A DNA stretch of 64,000 bases from Diadema setosum. Lineage: Eukaryota; Echinodermata; Echinoidea; Diadematoida; Diadematidae. The stretch spans positions 29,057,447-29,121,446 of the forward strand of contig NC_092698.1 of assembly GCF_964275005.1 (NCBI RefSeq), written 5' to 3'. Position numbers and translations under genes: made by a program. The notes beneath the pieces were generated by a model that saw only the letters and a program-made list of their open reading frames with translations, did no database searches and was not told the origin of the DNA. Every line of letters starts with the position of its first letter. Position 1 is the first letter of the stretch. Shown one piece after another: positions 33,901-42,199 of the stretch.

Positions 33901-36900
33901 TTTGGGTGTGCTTTGAGTCTTTGGACTCAGTACTACTACTACTTTCAAGCTTCACATTGAATGATTACCTTGGTTCGCTGCATGTTCTTCTAATTTCTTA
34001 TCCAGCATGGCACATATTTTGTCTCCAAAGTTGTCCAGTATCTTTGCAGCTTTGCCAGAAGGCAGCGGCAGTGGATATTTTTTCAGTGCACTCAGGGCCT
34101 TGAGAGTAAAGTCAAAGTCAAAGAAACTAAAGAAATTTTGGAGAATGCAAACTGTAAGGGTCATTACATTACAGATAATGTCAATAGTAGCTAGACAAAA
34201 CAATTATCTTTCTTTTTCTTAGAGAAAATTGGTGATTTTGTTGTTCTTATTTGGTCTAGATAAATCCATATCAAGATCTGAATCTATATATAACTTGGAA
34301 TATTTTGTGTGAAAACACAGCTCTTGGTTTACGGGTCCATGCATTTCAACTCCATTTGTTACTAGCTGCCAATATTCAATACAATTTACAAATGGGCATC
34401 ATGTTTTTATTGGACAACGTTTATTGTCAATAAATGATTTAACATTGCTATTTCTCCATTCATAGCACACAGGACCAAGTACCGTAGCTCTATACAGAAT
34501 TACAGTAAATTGTCCCCTAGACATTTAAAAACAAAGGTACACACACCCATCATCAAACACACAAACACACTCAAGTCTTGAGGTAACCAAACCAGCGACC
34601 CCAACATGTTCACTGGTTACAGAGCCCGCGCCACGCCCCAGGGTTAGTCTTGAAGCAGCTGCAACACACAACTAGAGACTCAGCTCAGGACTGGGAAGGG
34701 TTCGTGCACTGGAATACAACAAAATGTACATGTTGCTAGCCCTGGAGCGGATGCAACTTATGTATGTGGAGGGCCAACTGTGTCAGTGTGTGTTTTCATT
34801 GCAGCCGTGCCCTTTGCTTTAAGGTTAGAAGTAATTTGGTTGATAGTTGTCACACACTACTGCTACTTACAAACTTAGTTTTCTGTAGATCTAGGTGGTT
34901 ATCCACTGTCCACAACAAAACGGAAAGAGCACAGCTAAACCTCTAGTCTTTTGGGACTAAAAGCCAGAGTATGAGAGAGGTCTAGATAACCTAATGAGTT
35001 AGAAAATGTTCAATTTTACCAAACTTAACTGGGCAATTCCGCAGTTAGAGGGACATGACCATAAAATTTCAATTTGGTTTTTTCCTTGATTTTTGTGTTT
35101 GACTTCAGAAAGAACACATTGATAATTCAGGAAAAACTATTTTTCAGGGTATCTTGATAGTTTTAGGTATTGAATTCACCAGTTTTGAACAAGTAATCTT
35201 TCAGATTGAATTTCATCAGCAAAATCTCCACGATGGCAAAGAAGATAGCTAGTCAAGTTAAATGCCATTTTCTAGCCACAAATATTGAATTCATAGAGGC
35301 AATGCAGTGCTTTCATGGATAGATTAAGTAAAATCAACTTACATGTCTTTGAAATGCAAACATGTGTGCATTTCCCCAAACATTGGACAGTCATGTAACG
35401 TTACTAACCAAAAAGTGAAATTATTTACCTCCAGAGAGAATAAAGTGTCTATAAATGATAACATTTCAATTTTTCCTGCTGTGTCCAATGACTAACTGAA
35501 ATATGAAAATAGGTATTACTAATCATTATAGAAGTTAGAAATAGCAGCAGTCAAAATGTGTAACGTTACTAACCACGTAACGTTACTAACCACAGCCTGT
35601 GTGTATTGTAACGTTACTAACCATGAAATAAGTGAATAAGACTCCAATGGACAGGTCCTGGTCTGGCAAAATTTTGCCTGATGATAGAGCCAGATGTCAA
35701 CTACAAGATTACGTGGTCATACAGTAAAAAGATATTGGCTTCTTTTTTTAGTAAATTAATTATGCAAATTTACTCATGAAATCATATTTTCACCTATAAC
35801 TCCATAAAAAAGACTGAAGGATTGCTAAATTTTTGTGCAAGAGTTCCTCAAGACACATCAAACAATTTTCTTGCAAAAAAAATAGCAAAATTTAAATCAG
35901 TTTCTTTTGTTTTTTTATTGTTTTGTTAATTTCTTATGTATTTTAATGTTTTTTACCTTTTGTTTTCTATTGTTTTTTTGCCAAAATTTGTTGCAGGCAC
36001 TTTTTCAAGCTTATCTACTTTACAATTGATTAATTTCACTAGTCAAAGGTTGAAACAATCTAATTAATATCAAATTAACGAAAAAACACAATTTGCATTG
36101 GATTTGCACACGATATCATGAATTTGAGCTGTTTTCAGGTCGACATGCATTTATGCAAAATATTACATAACTGCAGAATGGTGTACCCGGACATCACAAA
36201 TTTGGTCTCAAAATATGCGGGAGACTTCAATGAAAAAAGTCATGAGACGATGCAGCAAAAACTTTGCACGTTGCGGAATCATGGCAGGAAATGTTGGGGG
36301 GAGGGGGTCTACAGTATTCGCATCACTACAGAAGGCTCACAAGGTGCACATTGAGCGATATTTTTTTTTTTTAACCACTTCCCATGGGAAGGGGCAATTG
36401 ATGGAATCTGTGGGCCAGCAGAGCATTTTGTGTGGAAAGTAGTGTTAAAAACAATTGAGGCCATCACTTCAAATTTTCATTCCCAATTTGAAATTATCAT
36501 ACAATGGTTTGTCGGGGTTAATTACGCTTCAGGTACAGCGAACAGAATTTTGTTTTCAGAACAATGCAGAGATTAGACATTCAAACTGGTCTAAAAGAAA
36601 AAAAAATACATGTCTCTAGACTTGAATAAACATGAATTCAAATAATACACTGTATTATTTGAGTTAATGTCATATGACTTAAACTACTGTACTTTCACAA
36701 TAATATAAATCATTGCACTATGCTGGATTCCTATTGTGCAATGACTACGCACACCACAATTGGCCATACACTGTACATACTACAAACAAGTACATTAGTT
36801 TTTCCTCTTTGATTTCTTTCCCCTTTATTAAAGGTACTCTTGATAAGGAACACATTATCTGTTTTGCTCAATAAAACAGGCTGCTTTTGTGAATTACTGT

Positions 36901-39516
36901 GAGTCATGATAAACAGTGATTGGCATAGTTATGAAACTGTGGATATCACTTGACCTAGCCTTTAAAAGTGGTACTTTTTTTTTAGTTTGTAATTTATGCA
37001 AACTTTTTTTCTAGTCTTTTTTAACATGTACAAGTACAATGGTACTATGCTACTGCATGAGTTTGATGATTGAAATAAGAGTTTCATGTCTTATCTGATG
37101 TTTCTTAGCTTTAACTTTGCATTCTCAAGGGGAAACATGTAATGATTTGAGTTAACACACAATTCTGTAATCACTGGACAAACCGTAACGTTACTAACCG
37201 TAACGTTACTAACCATGATTTTTGTACTTAATTTTCAAACAAAGTTATAATGAGAAAGGATATTTGGGGTAAACATTGCCCTTAAAGCTAGAAATGAAAA
37301 ATAAGTGTTGATATATTTCAAGCTATACCAGTTTTAGCAAACTTTTTGTTCAAAGATGCTCATCAATTTTTTATGTCCTTTTTTTGTAACGTTACTAACC
37401 GGCATTAAAAGCAGACCTTTCTTCTAAAATAATTCATGAAATGATTTCATTCTTTGCTCTGTTCTAGGTCTACACTAGAATGATCTCTGGTGACATTAAT
37501 GAGACTTCACATCCACAGATAGAGAAATGAGTCTAATCTAAATCATGAGAATGTCCCTAAAATGTAACGTTACTAACCGCGGAATTGCCCAACTGCATTA
37601 CATTGAGCATGGTGAGCGAATAGACAATGCGATGGTGAGTGACTGAACTCCCACTCCCTACTACTAGTATACCCTAGGCTAGGATGGTATTCTGAAAATC
37701 TTCCTAAGTTTCTTCCTAAGTTTCTTCCTAAGTCAGAAACTTAGGAAGTGCCTAGGAAAGACAGAATTGGTATTCTGAAATTTCTTCCTAGGCACTTCTT
37801 AATGCAAATTAGGCCATCCCTATCCCCACCCACGTCATTTCTTAAGCCAATACGGAATGTCGTATCAATCGCATATTAGCGCGCAGTGAATGACAAGCGC
37901 ACCTATCACGATGTCTGCAGCTTGCTATTCTTAACAACGTACGTAGGACAGGGGTGGACCTGTCCTAAATATCTTCCTAAAAAAATCCTAAATTTCTTTC
38001 CCAAGTGCACTCTAGAATACCAACGTTTTCCTAAGTCAGAATCTGACTTAGGAAAAAGTTGGTATTCTAGAGTTTTGCATACTCCCGCCCCCTTCCCAAG
38101 TTTCTTCCCAAGTTTAGTGTAGGGATACGTGTGGGGAGGGCATCACCCAATTGCACTCCTGTGAGCTTTTTCTCACAGTACCATTGTTGAGACTGTCATC
38201 ACGATCATTGCCACACATACTGTATACTTAAACATAGGGAGATTTCAACCACTGGTGTATATTTCCAATCCGACCTCGGCGGCTTTATTTCTGTAACCAA
38301 AGTTACATATTCACCAGATCAATCAAAGTGTCAAAAGGTATTTCAGACTTCGAAGATGATACACTCGGACTGACTGATGATGAGCAGCAGCCCATCATTT
38401 TCTTCCCCTACATACTGTGTGTAGGTCTTTACTCAGCGAGATTTAAAATCCAACTCCTCTCCCACACTCAAAAAGCTAACCTCCACAACTAAAGGACAAA
38501 GGAACACAATTTCCCAAGTTGAACACAGACCCAATTAAAAACTCATCCAAGGTGGCCAACTTAATTCCCTAACAAAACATTTTATACTGCTATTAAGTTC
38601 CTTAGCTGTGGATACAGAGAAGGCACAATGCACAAAGAGGTATACCCCCTTCCCTGTTATCTACCACAGGTAATCCTTCCATAGTCCCAACTCAATTGCC
38701 CACCAAAATAAAACCCAAACAAAGTGCAGCTCAATTAACACCAACAATACCTGCACTTTAACTGCAATCTCCAGTTTCCTGTACTGGTTTACACCTAATC
38801 AAAAATTCCAACTAACAGCAAAATCTAACACTATATCCCTCACAAAGTGTGAATTACTTCATTAGGAAAAAACTTAGGAACAGACTTTTTAGGAAGAAAC
38901 TGTCTTAGGAAGATTTTCAGAACAATTCTTACCACTTAAAATCCCGACTATGACTTGGGAAGAAATTTCTTCCAGGAGGGATTTCAGAATACCACCCCTA
39001 GAGTCCCTACTTTTTCTTAATTTACTCTTGCTATAGAACCTAGGGTCTAATAAAATTCAATAATGAAGAAATTCATCACCAATGCCATTGGCATTGGCAA
39101 TGCCAACATCACAACATTAAACAATGGTAACTCGCCCGACCAGACGCTAGTCGGGCTATCATCATGTCATCATTATCATAATTACTCAAAGCATAGATCG
39201 ACAACATGTCAAGACTGTCTTCATTAACAATACCCATCTTTGAGACTCGCAGCTTCTTTCAAACAAATTAGTCTAATTAATTCTACTGTTTCCTTTTATA
39301 TTCTCTTTTACAAAACGAAAATACGACTGCTAGAAAGCACCACACAGAATTTTAAGTATGTGGGACTGTGTACTGTACCTTTCCATACGCATATTGTGTT
39401 TTCATCCCCCTTTCCGCGGCCTCATCACGCCATTCCGTAAGCCACTTGATGAAGAGAGGGTTTGGGCACGAATCCACCTTCTTCTTGCGCTTTAATTTGG
39501 CAGATGTTCCACTCAT
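13740..39516 (-). CDS. MUS81: MUS81 crossover junction endonuclease subunit, complete
   Basis: Catalytic subunit of the MUS81-EME structure-specific nuclease that cuts 3' flaps, stalled forks and nicked Holliday junctions in the nucleus. Eighteen coding exons in transcript order: 39379-39516, 33969-34098, 32843-32997, 30342-30440, 29854-29934, 29385-29473, 29067-29201, 25277-25368, 23711-23875, 23065-23230, 22471-22629, 21443-21683, 20520-20636, 19577-19672, 18373-18498, 17368-17471, 15149-15232, 13740-13806. They join in one frame: 747 codons plus stop, every junction GT-AG. Domains: N-terminal helix-hairpin-helix ([16 protein letters not shown], then [14 protein letters not shown], residues ~17-90); winged helix (~155-265); long linker; ERCC4 nuclease (~450-620) with ERKRMDD at 530-536; C-terminal HhH (~665-747). 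The protein is about 200 residues longer than human MUS81 (551), almost all in the linker. ATG chosen because it directly precedes the conserved HhH and has A at -3. It is convergent with CUL1. Confidence 0.96.
13918..14190. mobile_element. Fold-back element in the last MUS81 intron
   Basis: Inverted blocks TTGCTATGGTATGCCAAAAG (about 13947-13966) and the complement of CTTTTGGCGCACCATAGCAA (about 14136-14155) lie inside longer, more diverged arms with AACAGG and GGTTCTGTTA matches. It starts about 110 bp from the terminal MUS81 exon. No coding sequence. Confidence 0.55.
14420..15052 (+). mobile_element. 633-bp DNA element, TGTGACC-CTACRACAAAAG family, copy 1
   Basis: Left end ATATGTGACCCGCTACGACA and right end complement of TGTTGTAGCGGTCACATAT bound the element in MUS81 intron 17. 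Internal blocks (TTTCATATACAGCAC, GATTTTATTAGCGCATGTC, GCCAGCGGTCTACGCACGA) recur in order at 25449-26118, and the left half recurs inverted at 21871-22278. Short frames only, no transposase recognised. Confidence 0.75.
15233..15262 (-). promoter_or_regulatory. MUS81: Homopolymeric poly-C 3' splice site of MUS81 exon 17
   Basis: On the plus strand a G run of about 22 bases begins at 15239, six bases from the exon 17 acceptor (AG at 15233-15234). In the transcript this is an almost pure C tract followed by ACCCCAG. It sits where the polypyrimidine tract is expected. Confidence 0.75.
15523..16307. mobile_element. 785-bp TA-flanked MITE, TTTTCGCG family
   Basis: TA duplications at 15521-15522 and 16308-16309 bracket inverted ends CTGTATATGCTATAATTTTC and the complement of GAAATATATAGCGTATACAG. 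Further TTTTCGCG words lie just inside both ends. A 207-bp relative with a more perfect terminal repeat is at 18540-18746. Likely Tc1/mariner-type, non-autonomous. Confidence 0.75.
17773..18160. mobile_element. 388-bp MITE with CAGGGTTC ends
   Basis: CAGGGTTCTCAGC at the left and the complement of GCTGGGAACCCTG at the right, flanked by ATATG on both sides (17768-17772 and 18161-18165). The interior repeats CCCTGATTTT/CCCTGACTTTT words. The CAGGG terminus resembles hAT-type ends. Lies in MUS81 intron 15. Confidence 0.7.
18540..18746. mobile_element. 207-bp TA-flanked MITE, TTTTCGC family
   Basis: Perfect terminal inverted repeat of 22 bp, beginning CTGTATAAGCTGTTATTTTC, flanked by TA at 18538-18539 and 18747-18748. 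Same end motif as the 785-bp element at 15523-16307 and a fragment near 40087. In MUS81 intron 14. Confidence 0.8.
19960..20282. mobile_element. 323-bp fold-back element with 76-bp arms
   Basis: Arms 19960-20037 and 20204-20282 are near-perfect inverted repeats containing GAATTCACGAAGGTG, CCATGGTTTAAACCATGG and GGAGCGCCAAGTGTC. The 165-bp centre is a series of short ATTTTGT / ATTTCGTTA words, many of them small palindromes. In MUS81 intron 13. No clear target duplication. Confidence 0.75.
21443..22629 (-). CDS. MUS81: MUS81 exons 11-12: ERCC4 nuclease core
   Basis: Exon 22471-22629 ends with [20 protein letters not shown], carrying the conserved aspartate (about residue 460) of the first nuclease motif. 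Exon 21443-21683 carries [11 protein letters not shown] and then [18 protein letters not shown], with the family's ERKxxxD metal-binding signature at residues 530-536. All catalytic residues visible are intact, so the enzyme should be active. The intron between them (21684-22470) is filled by an old element and a perfect hairpin insertion. Confidence 0.95.
21871..22278 (-). mobile_element. Truncated, interrupted copy 3 of the 14420-15052 family
   Basis: The reverse complement matches the left half of copies 1 and 2 (GACATTATTCCCTTACTC, CTCATAAAAGTACT, CATGATCAAGGGGA). It is split by the hairpin element at 21989-22135 and lacks the inner half of the family. In MUS81 intron 11. Confidence 0.7.
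21989..22135. mobile_element. 147-bp perfect hairpin MITE
   Basis: Arms 21989-22055 and 22069-22135 are exact 67-bp reverse complements around a 13-base loop. The palindrome extends outward a further four bases each side (AATA/TATT). Terminal motif GGGAGCTTTAGATTTTAGAC. TA lies on both sides. Comparison with other copies of the host element locates the empty site at GATATCTCC-type sequence. Confidence 0.85.
22630..25368 (-). CDS. MUS81: MUS81 exons 8-10: enlarged inter-domain linker
   Basis: Exons 25277-25368, 23711-23875 and 23065-23230 (with the first part of exon 11) encode roughly residues 276-450, between winged helix and nuclease. The sequence is Ser/Thr/Pro-rich and low in hydrophobics near the end ([22 protein letters not shown]), with a more ordered stretch in exon 9 ([18 protein letters not shown]). 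I recognise no domain. The frame is preserved across all three junctions, supporting real exons. The donor of exon 9 (CCAA before GTATGC) is the weakest junction. Confidence 0.8.
24126..24315. mobile_element. 190-bp Tigger/mariner-like MITE
   Basis: TA at 24124-24125 and 24316-24317; left end CAGTGCACTCCCGTTATA, right end complement of TATAACCGAAGTCCACTG. CAGT ends with TA targets are typical of pogo/Tigger-type elements. In MUS81 intron 8. Confidence 0.65.
25449..26118 (+). mobile_element. DNA element, copy 2 of the 14420-15052 family
   Basis: Begins TTGTGACCCACCACAACAAA and ends with the complement of TGTTGTGGCAGGTCACAA. Homologous throughout to 14420-15052 in the same orientation (TTAGCGCATGTCGAGTGG, CATGATCAAGGGGA, CGGCAGATGATAGACGAT). 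In MUS81 intron 7. No coding potential recognised. Confidence 0.75.
26459..27905. repeat. ACT trinucleotide microsatellite split by an insertion
   Basis: Nearly pure ACT/TAC repeats occupy about 26486-26695 and resume at 27829-27905. The 1131 bp between them is a separate DNA element, so the two arrays were one. Long frames across the array (poly-Val or poly-Ser) are artefacts. Confidence 0.9.
26696..27826. mobile_element. 1131-bp Tigger-like non-autonomous element in the ACT array
   Basis: Ends CAGTTAAACTCGCATAAGTC and the complement of GACTTAGGCGAGTTTAACTG are flanked by TA at 26694-26695 and 27827-27828. Subterminal CGACTTAGGCG / CGACTTACG words are repeated near both ends. The longest internal frame (98 codons, 26766-27062) matches nothing I know. 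CAGT ends with a TA target suggest the pogo/Tigger branch. Confidence 0.8.
28011..28265. mobile_element. 255-bp MITE with 36-bp inverted ends
   Basis: ATATCGTCGCTGGGGTGACA at the left and the complement of TGTCGCCCCAGCGATGATAT-like sequence at the right form arms of about 36 bp. The interior (GAAAATGACTTTTT, AAAATGAAGCCACCA, GGCATGTCAAA) recurs at about 42520-42690. Its right end abuts and shares ATAT with the next element at 28262. Confidence 0.7.
28262..28957. mobile_element. 696-bp ATATGTGACC element, copy 2
   Basis: Full-length, near-identical counterpart of 4442-5135 with the same inverted ends and block order. In MUS81 intron 7. No transposase frame. Confidence 0.8.
31340..31650 (-). 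repeat. Dispersed repeat, copy 3 (reverse)
   Basis: The reverse complement matches the distal part of 12680-13260: GTGCTGGCAAGCA, GAGGATTACTTGAATAGTCA, CACAGATGCTTAT and TGCAAAGTGGAAC. The two copies keep a partly similar translated frame ([12 protein letters not shown] against VLASSIYKDYMN), which may reflect shared ancestry only. In MUS81 intron 3. Confidence 0.5.
31912..32784. mobile_element. 873-bp element with CTTTG target duplication and GAGGTGATG subrepeats
   Basis: 19-bp inverted ends (AGCGTGTTTCTACTGAGAG at 31912-31930; its complement with one mismatch at 32766-32784) flanked by CTTTG at 31907-31911 and 32785-32789. Subterminal regions iterate GAGGTGATG/GCGGTGATG words, and end-like CTCAGTAGAAACA motifs recur internally (about 32003, 32107, 32671). 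No coding sequence recognised. It ends 58 bp from the MUS81 exon 3 donor-side boundary. Confidence 0.85.
35031..37590. mobile_element. 2.56-kb element with eight GTAACGTTACTAACC motifs
   Basis: Inverted ends GGGCAATTCCGCAGTTAG (35031-35048) and the complement of CTAACCGCGGAATTGCCC (37573-37590) differ at one base. A perfect AACT duplication flanks them (35027-35030, 37591-37594). Eight exact plus-strand copies of GTAACGTTACTAACC start at 35395, 35560, 35577, 35608, 37185, 37200, 37386 and 37564; the last runs into the right terminal repeat. The middle (about 35750-36350) is homologous to the interior of the TTAA element at 53312-54099. No transposase frame. In MUS81 intron 1. Confidence 0.85.
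37685..38994. mobile_element. 1.31-kb element with TGGTATTCTGAAA ends and TTCCTAAG repeats
   Basis: TGGTATTCTGAAA at 37685 and its complement ending at 38994. Near both ends and internally (about 37700-38060, 38870-38970) CTTCCTAAG/CTTAGGAAG words and further GGTATTCT motifs recur, some forming local palindromes. No coding sequence recognised. In MUS81 intron 1. Confidence 0.7.
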
Positions 39517-39714
39517 TTTAAATTTGTTTCATGTCATGTTTCAGTAGAAAGATCACCGACTTCGCCGACTGTGACTGTTTCGAATTAACCGCCACGACCG
39601 CTCCTAATCGGTAGATCTTTGGTATGAACACCGCGGTGCGCGCTCCTTCGCGTTCAAGGGCATGCCGCAGCAGGTACATGTACTTGGTACTGTACTTTCG
39701 GAGGTAGCTCATTC
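39517..39714 (-). promoter_or_regulatory. MUS81: Presumed MUS81 5' leader/promoter region
   Basis: The 200 bp upstream of the ATG are less AT-rich than surroundings and contain several CpGs (about 39550-39660). No TATA box is evident. A dispersed repeat starts just upstream. Assignment rests on position. Confidence 0.3.
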
Positions 39715-40085
39715 ACAACCACATGGGTACAAATGACCTTTCTTTTTCTTTCTTTTTTTTTTTCCCCTCAGATGGTTGACTAGGTCCCCTCAGATGGTTG
39801 ACTAGGCACGTCACTCGTTTTCCAAGCGACAAAATGCATCTACATCAACTTGTTTGATGTAACAATTCATGGAATTTATCAGTCATGTTCAAACAAGGGA
39901 TCTTGAACTTGATGTGTAGACCAAGTGAATATGGTCCATCGATCAACTAGGGAACACATCCATTTCATTATATTTGCCAATTAATGTATCAACATATTTC
40001 TTTTTTTTTTCAATTGCCATATATCACTTTTTTTTGCAGTGAGGTGAATGAGCTGGCAAACACACCATTTGAGGATTACTTGAAT
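39715..40085. repeat. Dispersed repeat, copy 2
   Basis: Same ordered blocks as 12680-13260 (GGTACAAATGACC, GTTCAAACAAGG, ATGAGCTGGCAA, GAGGATTACTTGAATA). A 20-base CCCCTCAGATGGTTGACTAG segment is tandemly duplicated at its start. It is followed by a TACTGTAAAA/TTTTCGCG fragment of another family (40087-40165). Confidence 0.55.
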
Positions 40086-40447
40086 ACTGTAAAAGTAGAA
40101 ATTTTTGCGGTGTTGAACTTTTCGCGTATTTCGCGCAACCAAAAACTAGCGCGAAAATAAAAGCAAAAGAATATTTTTGCTTGCCACAAGTTCCAGTGTG
40201 TGATGTCTTGATTCTGCGGAATTGAAAACATGCCAAACTCTTCTTACCCGGCCAAGCGCGAGTCCATGTAAAGAAATTATGATATTCACAGTTCTCTGTT
40301 TTGTTTGTTTGTTTGTTTGTTTTTTGTTTGTTTTTTTTTTTTGGTCTATTTCTTAACAAATCAATACATGTACTGGTCCGACACATTTAACATGATCAGA
40401 AAATGTTATGTGAATTTTGATGTGGAGGTGCTTTTTCTACTCTTAGG

Positions 40448-40615
40448 CAGGGCTCCACACTAATGGTGGCCCGGTGGCCCACAGGGCCACCAAAAATGCA
40501 CGTCGGGCCACCAAAATTTCAAAAATGAAGAATTTGGTGGCCTGATCGGGCCACCGAAAAAGGTCCGATGTTTGCCTTTGGGCCACCAAAAATAAAAGTT
40601 AAGTGTGGAGCCCTG
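40448..40615. mobile_element. 168-bp MITE with 7-bp target duplication
   Basis: CAGGGCTCCACACTAA and the complement of TTAAGTGTGGAGCCCTG form the ends. TCTTAGG is repeated exactly outside (40441-40447 and 40616-40622). The interior is made of GGGCCACCAAAA-like units. CAGGG ends are shared with 17773-18160, hinting at an hAT-type group. Confidence 0.8.
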
Positions 40616-41252
40616 TCTTAGGAGTTGCAAGTCGTTATGAAAAATATCATGAACAGACCATGTCACCTTTCTGGTTTCTGACCAATAGGTGATGAGTACA
40701 TGTCATTTTCAGTATACTGTTGAAGATTAGTTAATGAAATAAATCCTGCATTGCGCAGATGTCCCATGGTTGATTATCTAGCTTGTACAATAAATACCTT
40801 GACACTACAGGGTCATTGCTGTGATGATATTCAAGTTATGAATAATTTGATGCCAAAGGTAGTATTTCTTTTTTACGATTTCACAAGGAACTTTGTTGAA
40901 GACTTGTGCAAGTCAATAAAATATTGCAAAATGATGTAATCTCCCGATATTGTTCGTTAGAGACTAATTCTGGAAAACATACCGGTACTGTACATCTTTA
41001 CAATTCTGTCTCTATGTGGGGATTTTGGATACTTTTTTGCTGTTGATGTTTTGATTCTACTCTTTTACATGTACCACTGTCACCTTTGAATATGGCATGG
41101 GGTGCAAGAGTGTAACTTGCTCAGTGGAATAAAAATCTTCACCAAATTATGAACTAAAATGGGTAATGCGCGCTCATAAACATGTACATGTAGAAGGGTG
41201 TTGAATTGTCCAATTTCTGAAATATTTCCAAAGGACACAGATGCATACTCAC

Positions 41253-41286
41253 AACCACACACACACACAACACACATACATGCACG

Positions 41287-41332
<46 letters not shown>

Positions 41333-41413
41333 TCTCCATAATCATGCTGGCTATAAACTAAATCGAGAACAAGTTGTTCTTGGCTATAAACTAAATCGAG
41401 AACAAGTTGTTCT
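41253..41413. repeat. AC microsatellite and a 33-bp tandem duplication
   Basis: AC/GC-AC repeats run from about 41253 to 41330. A 33-bp unit beginning TGGCTATAAACTAAATCGAG occurs twice without a gap (41348-41380, 41381-41413), identical. Confidence 0.9.
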
Positions 41414-41500
41414 TCACTCTATTTGAGAGCATGTTTCATCTTGCGGACAGGAAACCCAGTGGGTAAGCCTACTACATCTTCCAATGGAGTGGAGTACAAA

Positions 41501-41758
41501 ATCCTACCGACATTTCTCATAAGTCACACACTCATCTAGGGGCGACAGTTAGGGGGAGGGGCATACAGTGATGCCTAACAATCAAAATCCTACCGACATT
41601 TCTCATAAGTCACACACTCATCTAGGGGCAACAGTTAGGGGGAGGGGCATACAGTGATGCCTAACAATCAAAATCCTACCGACATTTCTCATAAGTCACA
41701 CACTCATCTAGGGGCGACAGGTAGGGGGAGGAGCATACAGTGATGCCTAAAAATCATT
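41501..41758. repeat. Three 86-bp tandem repeats
   Basis: Units starting ATCCTACCGACATTTCTCAT begin at 41501, 41587 and 41673 (period 86). They differ at only a few positions, e.g. GGGGCGACAGTTAGG against GGGGCAACAGTTAGG. A minisatellite; no frame is conserved across units. Confidence 0.9.
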
Positions 41759-41931
41759 GGCTCAGATCAGGCAGGGCATGGTGTATTTTGTGTCATCTCC
41801 ACTGACTTGCACTGCAGGCATCACACTCTATCTTGGGGAAGTGAAGATTGCTGCATCTCGCTCACCAATCACTACAAACACAGCCTAATCTTGATGGAAC
41901 AGACAAGTAGACTTACTCATTGTGACTTATA

Positions 41932-42119
41932 CAGTGGAAACTCAGTATAACAAGATCCTTGGGACCAAGACGATTTGTTTTTTATATCAGATATTTTGTT
42001 ACATCAGTAGTCAATAAACAATACAAGACAAAGGAAATAAATTCATTGGGACAGGAGAAATTAGTTTGTTGTATCAGGTATTTTGTTATATCAGATCTCT
42101 TTATATTGAGTTTCCACTG
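41932..42119. mobile_element. 188-bp Tigger/mariner-like MITE
   Basis: CAGTGGAAACTCAGTATAA and the complement of TTATATTGAGTTTCCACTG, flanked by TA on each side (41930-41931, 42120-42121). The interior repeats ATATCAG / TTTTGTTA words. Confidence 0.8.
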
Positions 42120-42199
42120 TACTGTACTAGATCTGACAAGCTGAAGGGCAACCATTAAACCTTCTAAACCTTTTTGGAGAAAAAGACAATGAAAGGCAA

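Noticed and set aside
35395..37578. GTAACGTTACTAACC repeats as a CRISPR-like array
   Set aside because: Spacing is irregular (15 bp to 1.6 kb), the unit is 15 bp, the genome is eukaryotic, and the copies lie inside a transposon with inverted ends.
40751..40939. 62-codon plus-strand frame downstream of MUS81's 5' end
   Set aside because: No recognisable domain, no splice or start context beyond chance, and AT-rich surroundings.
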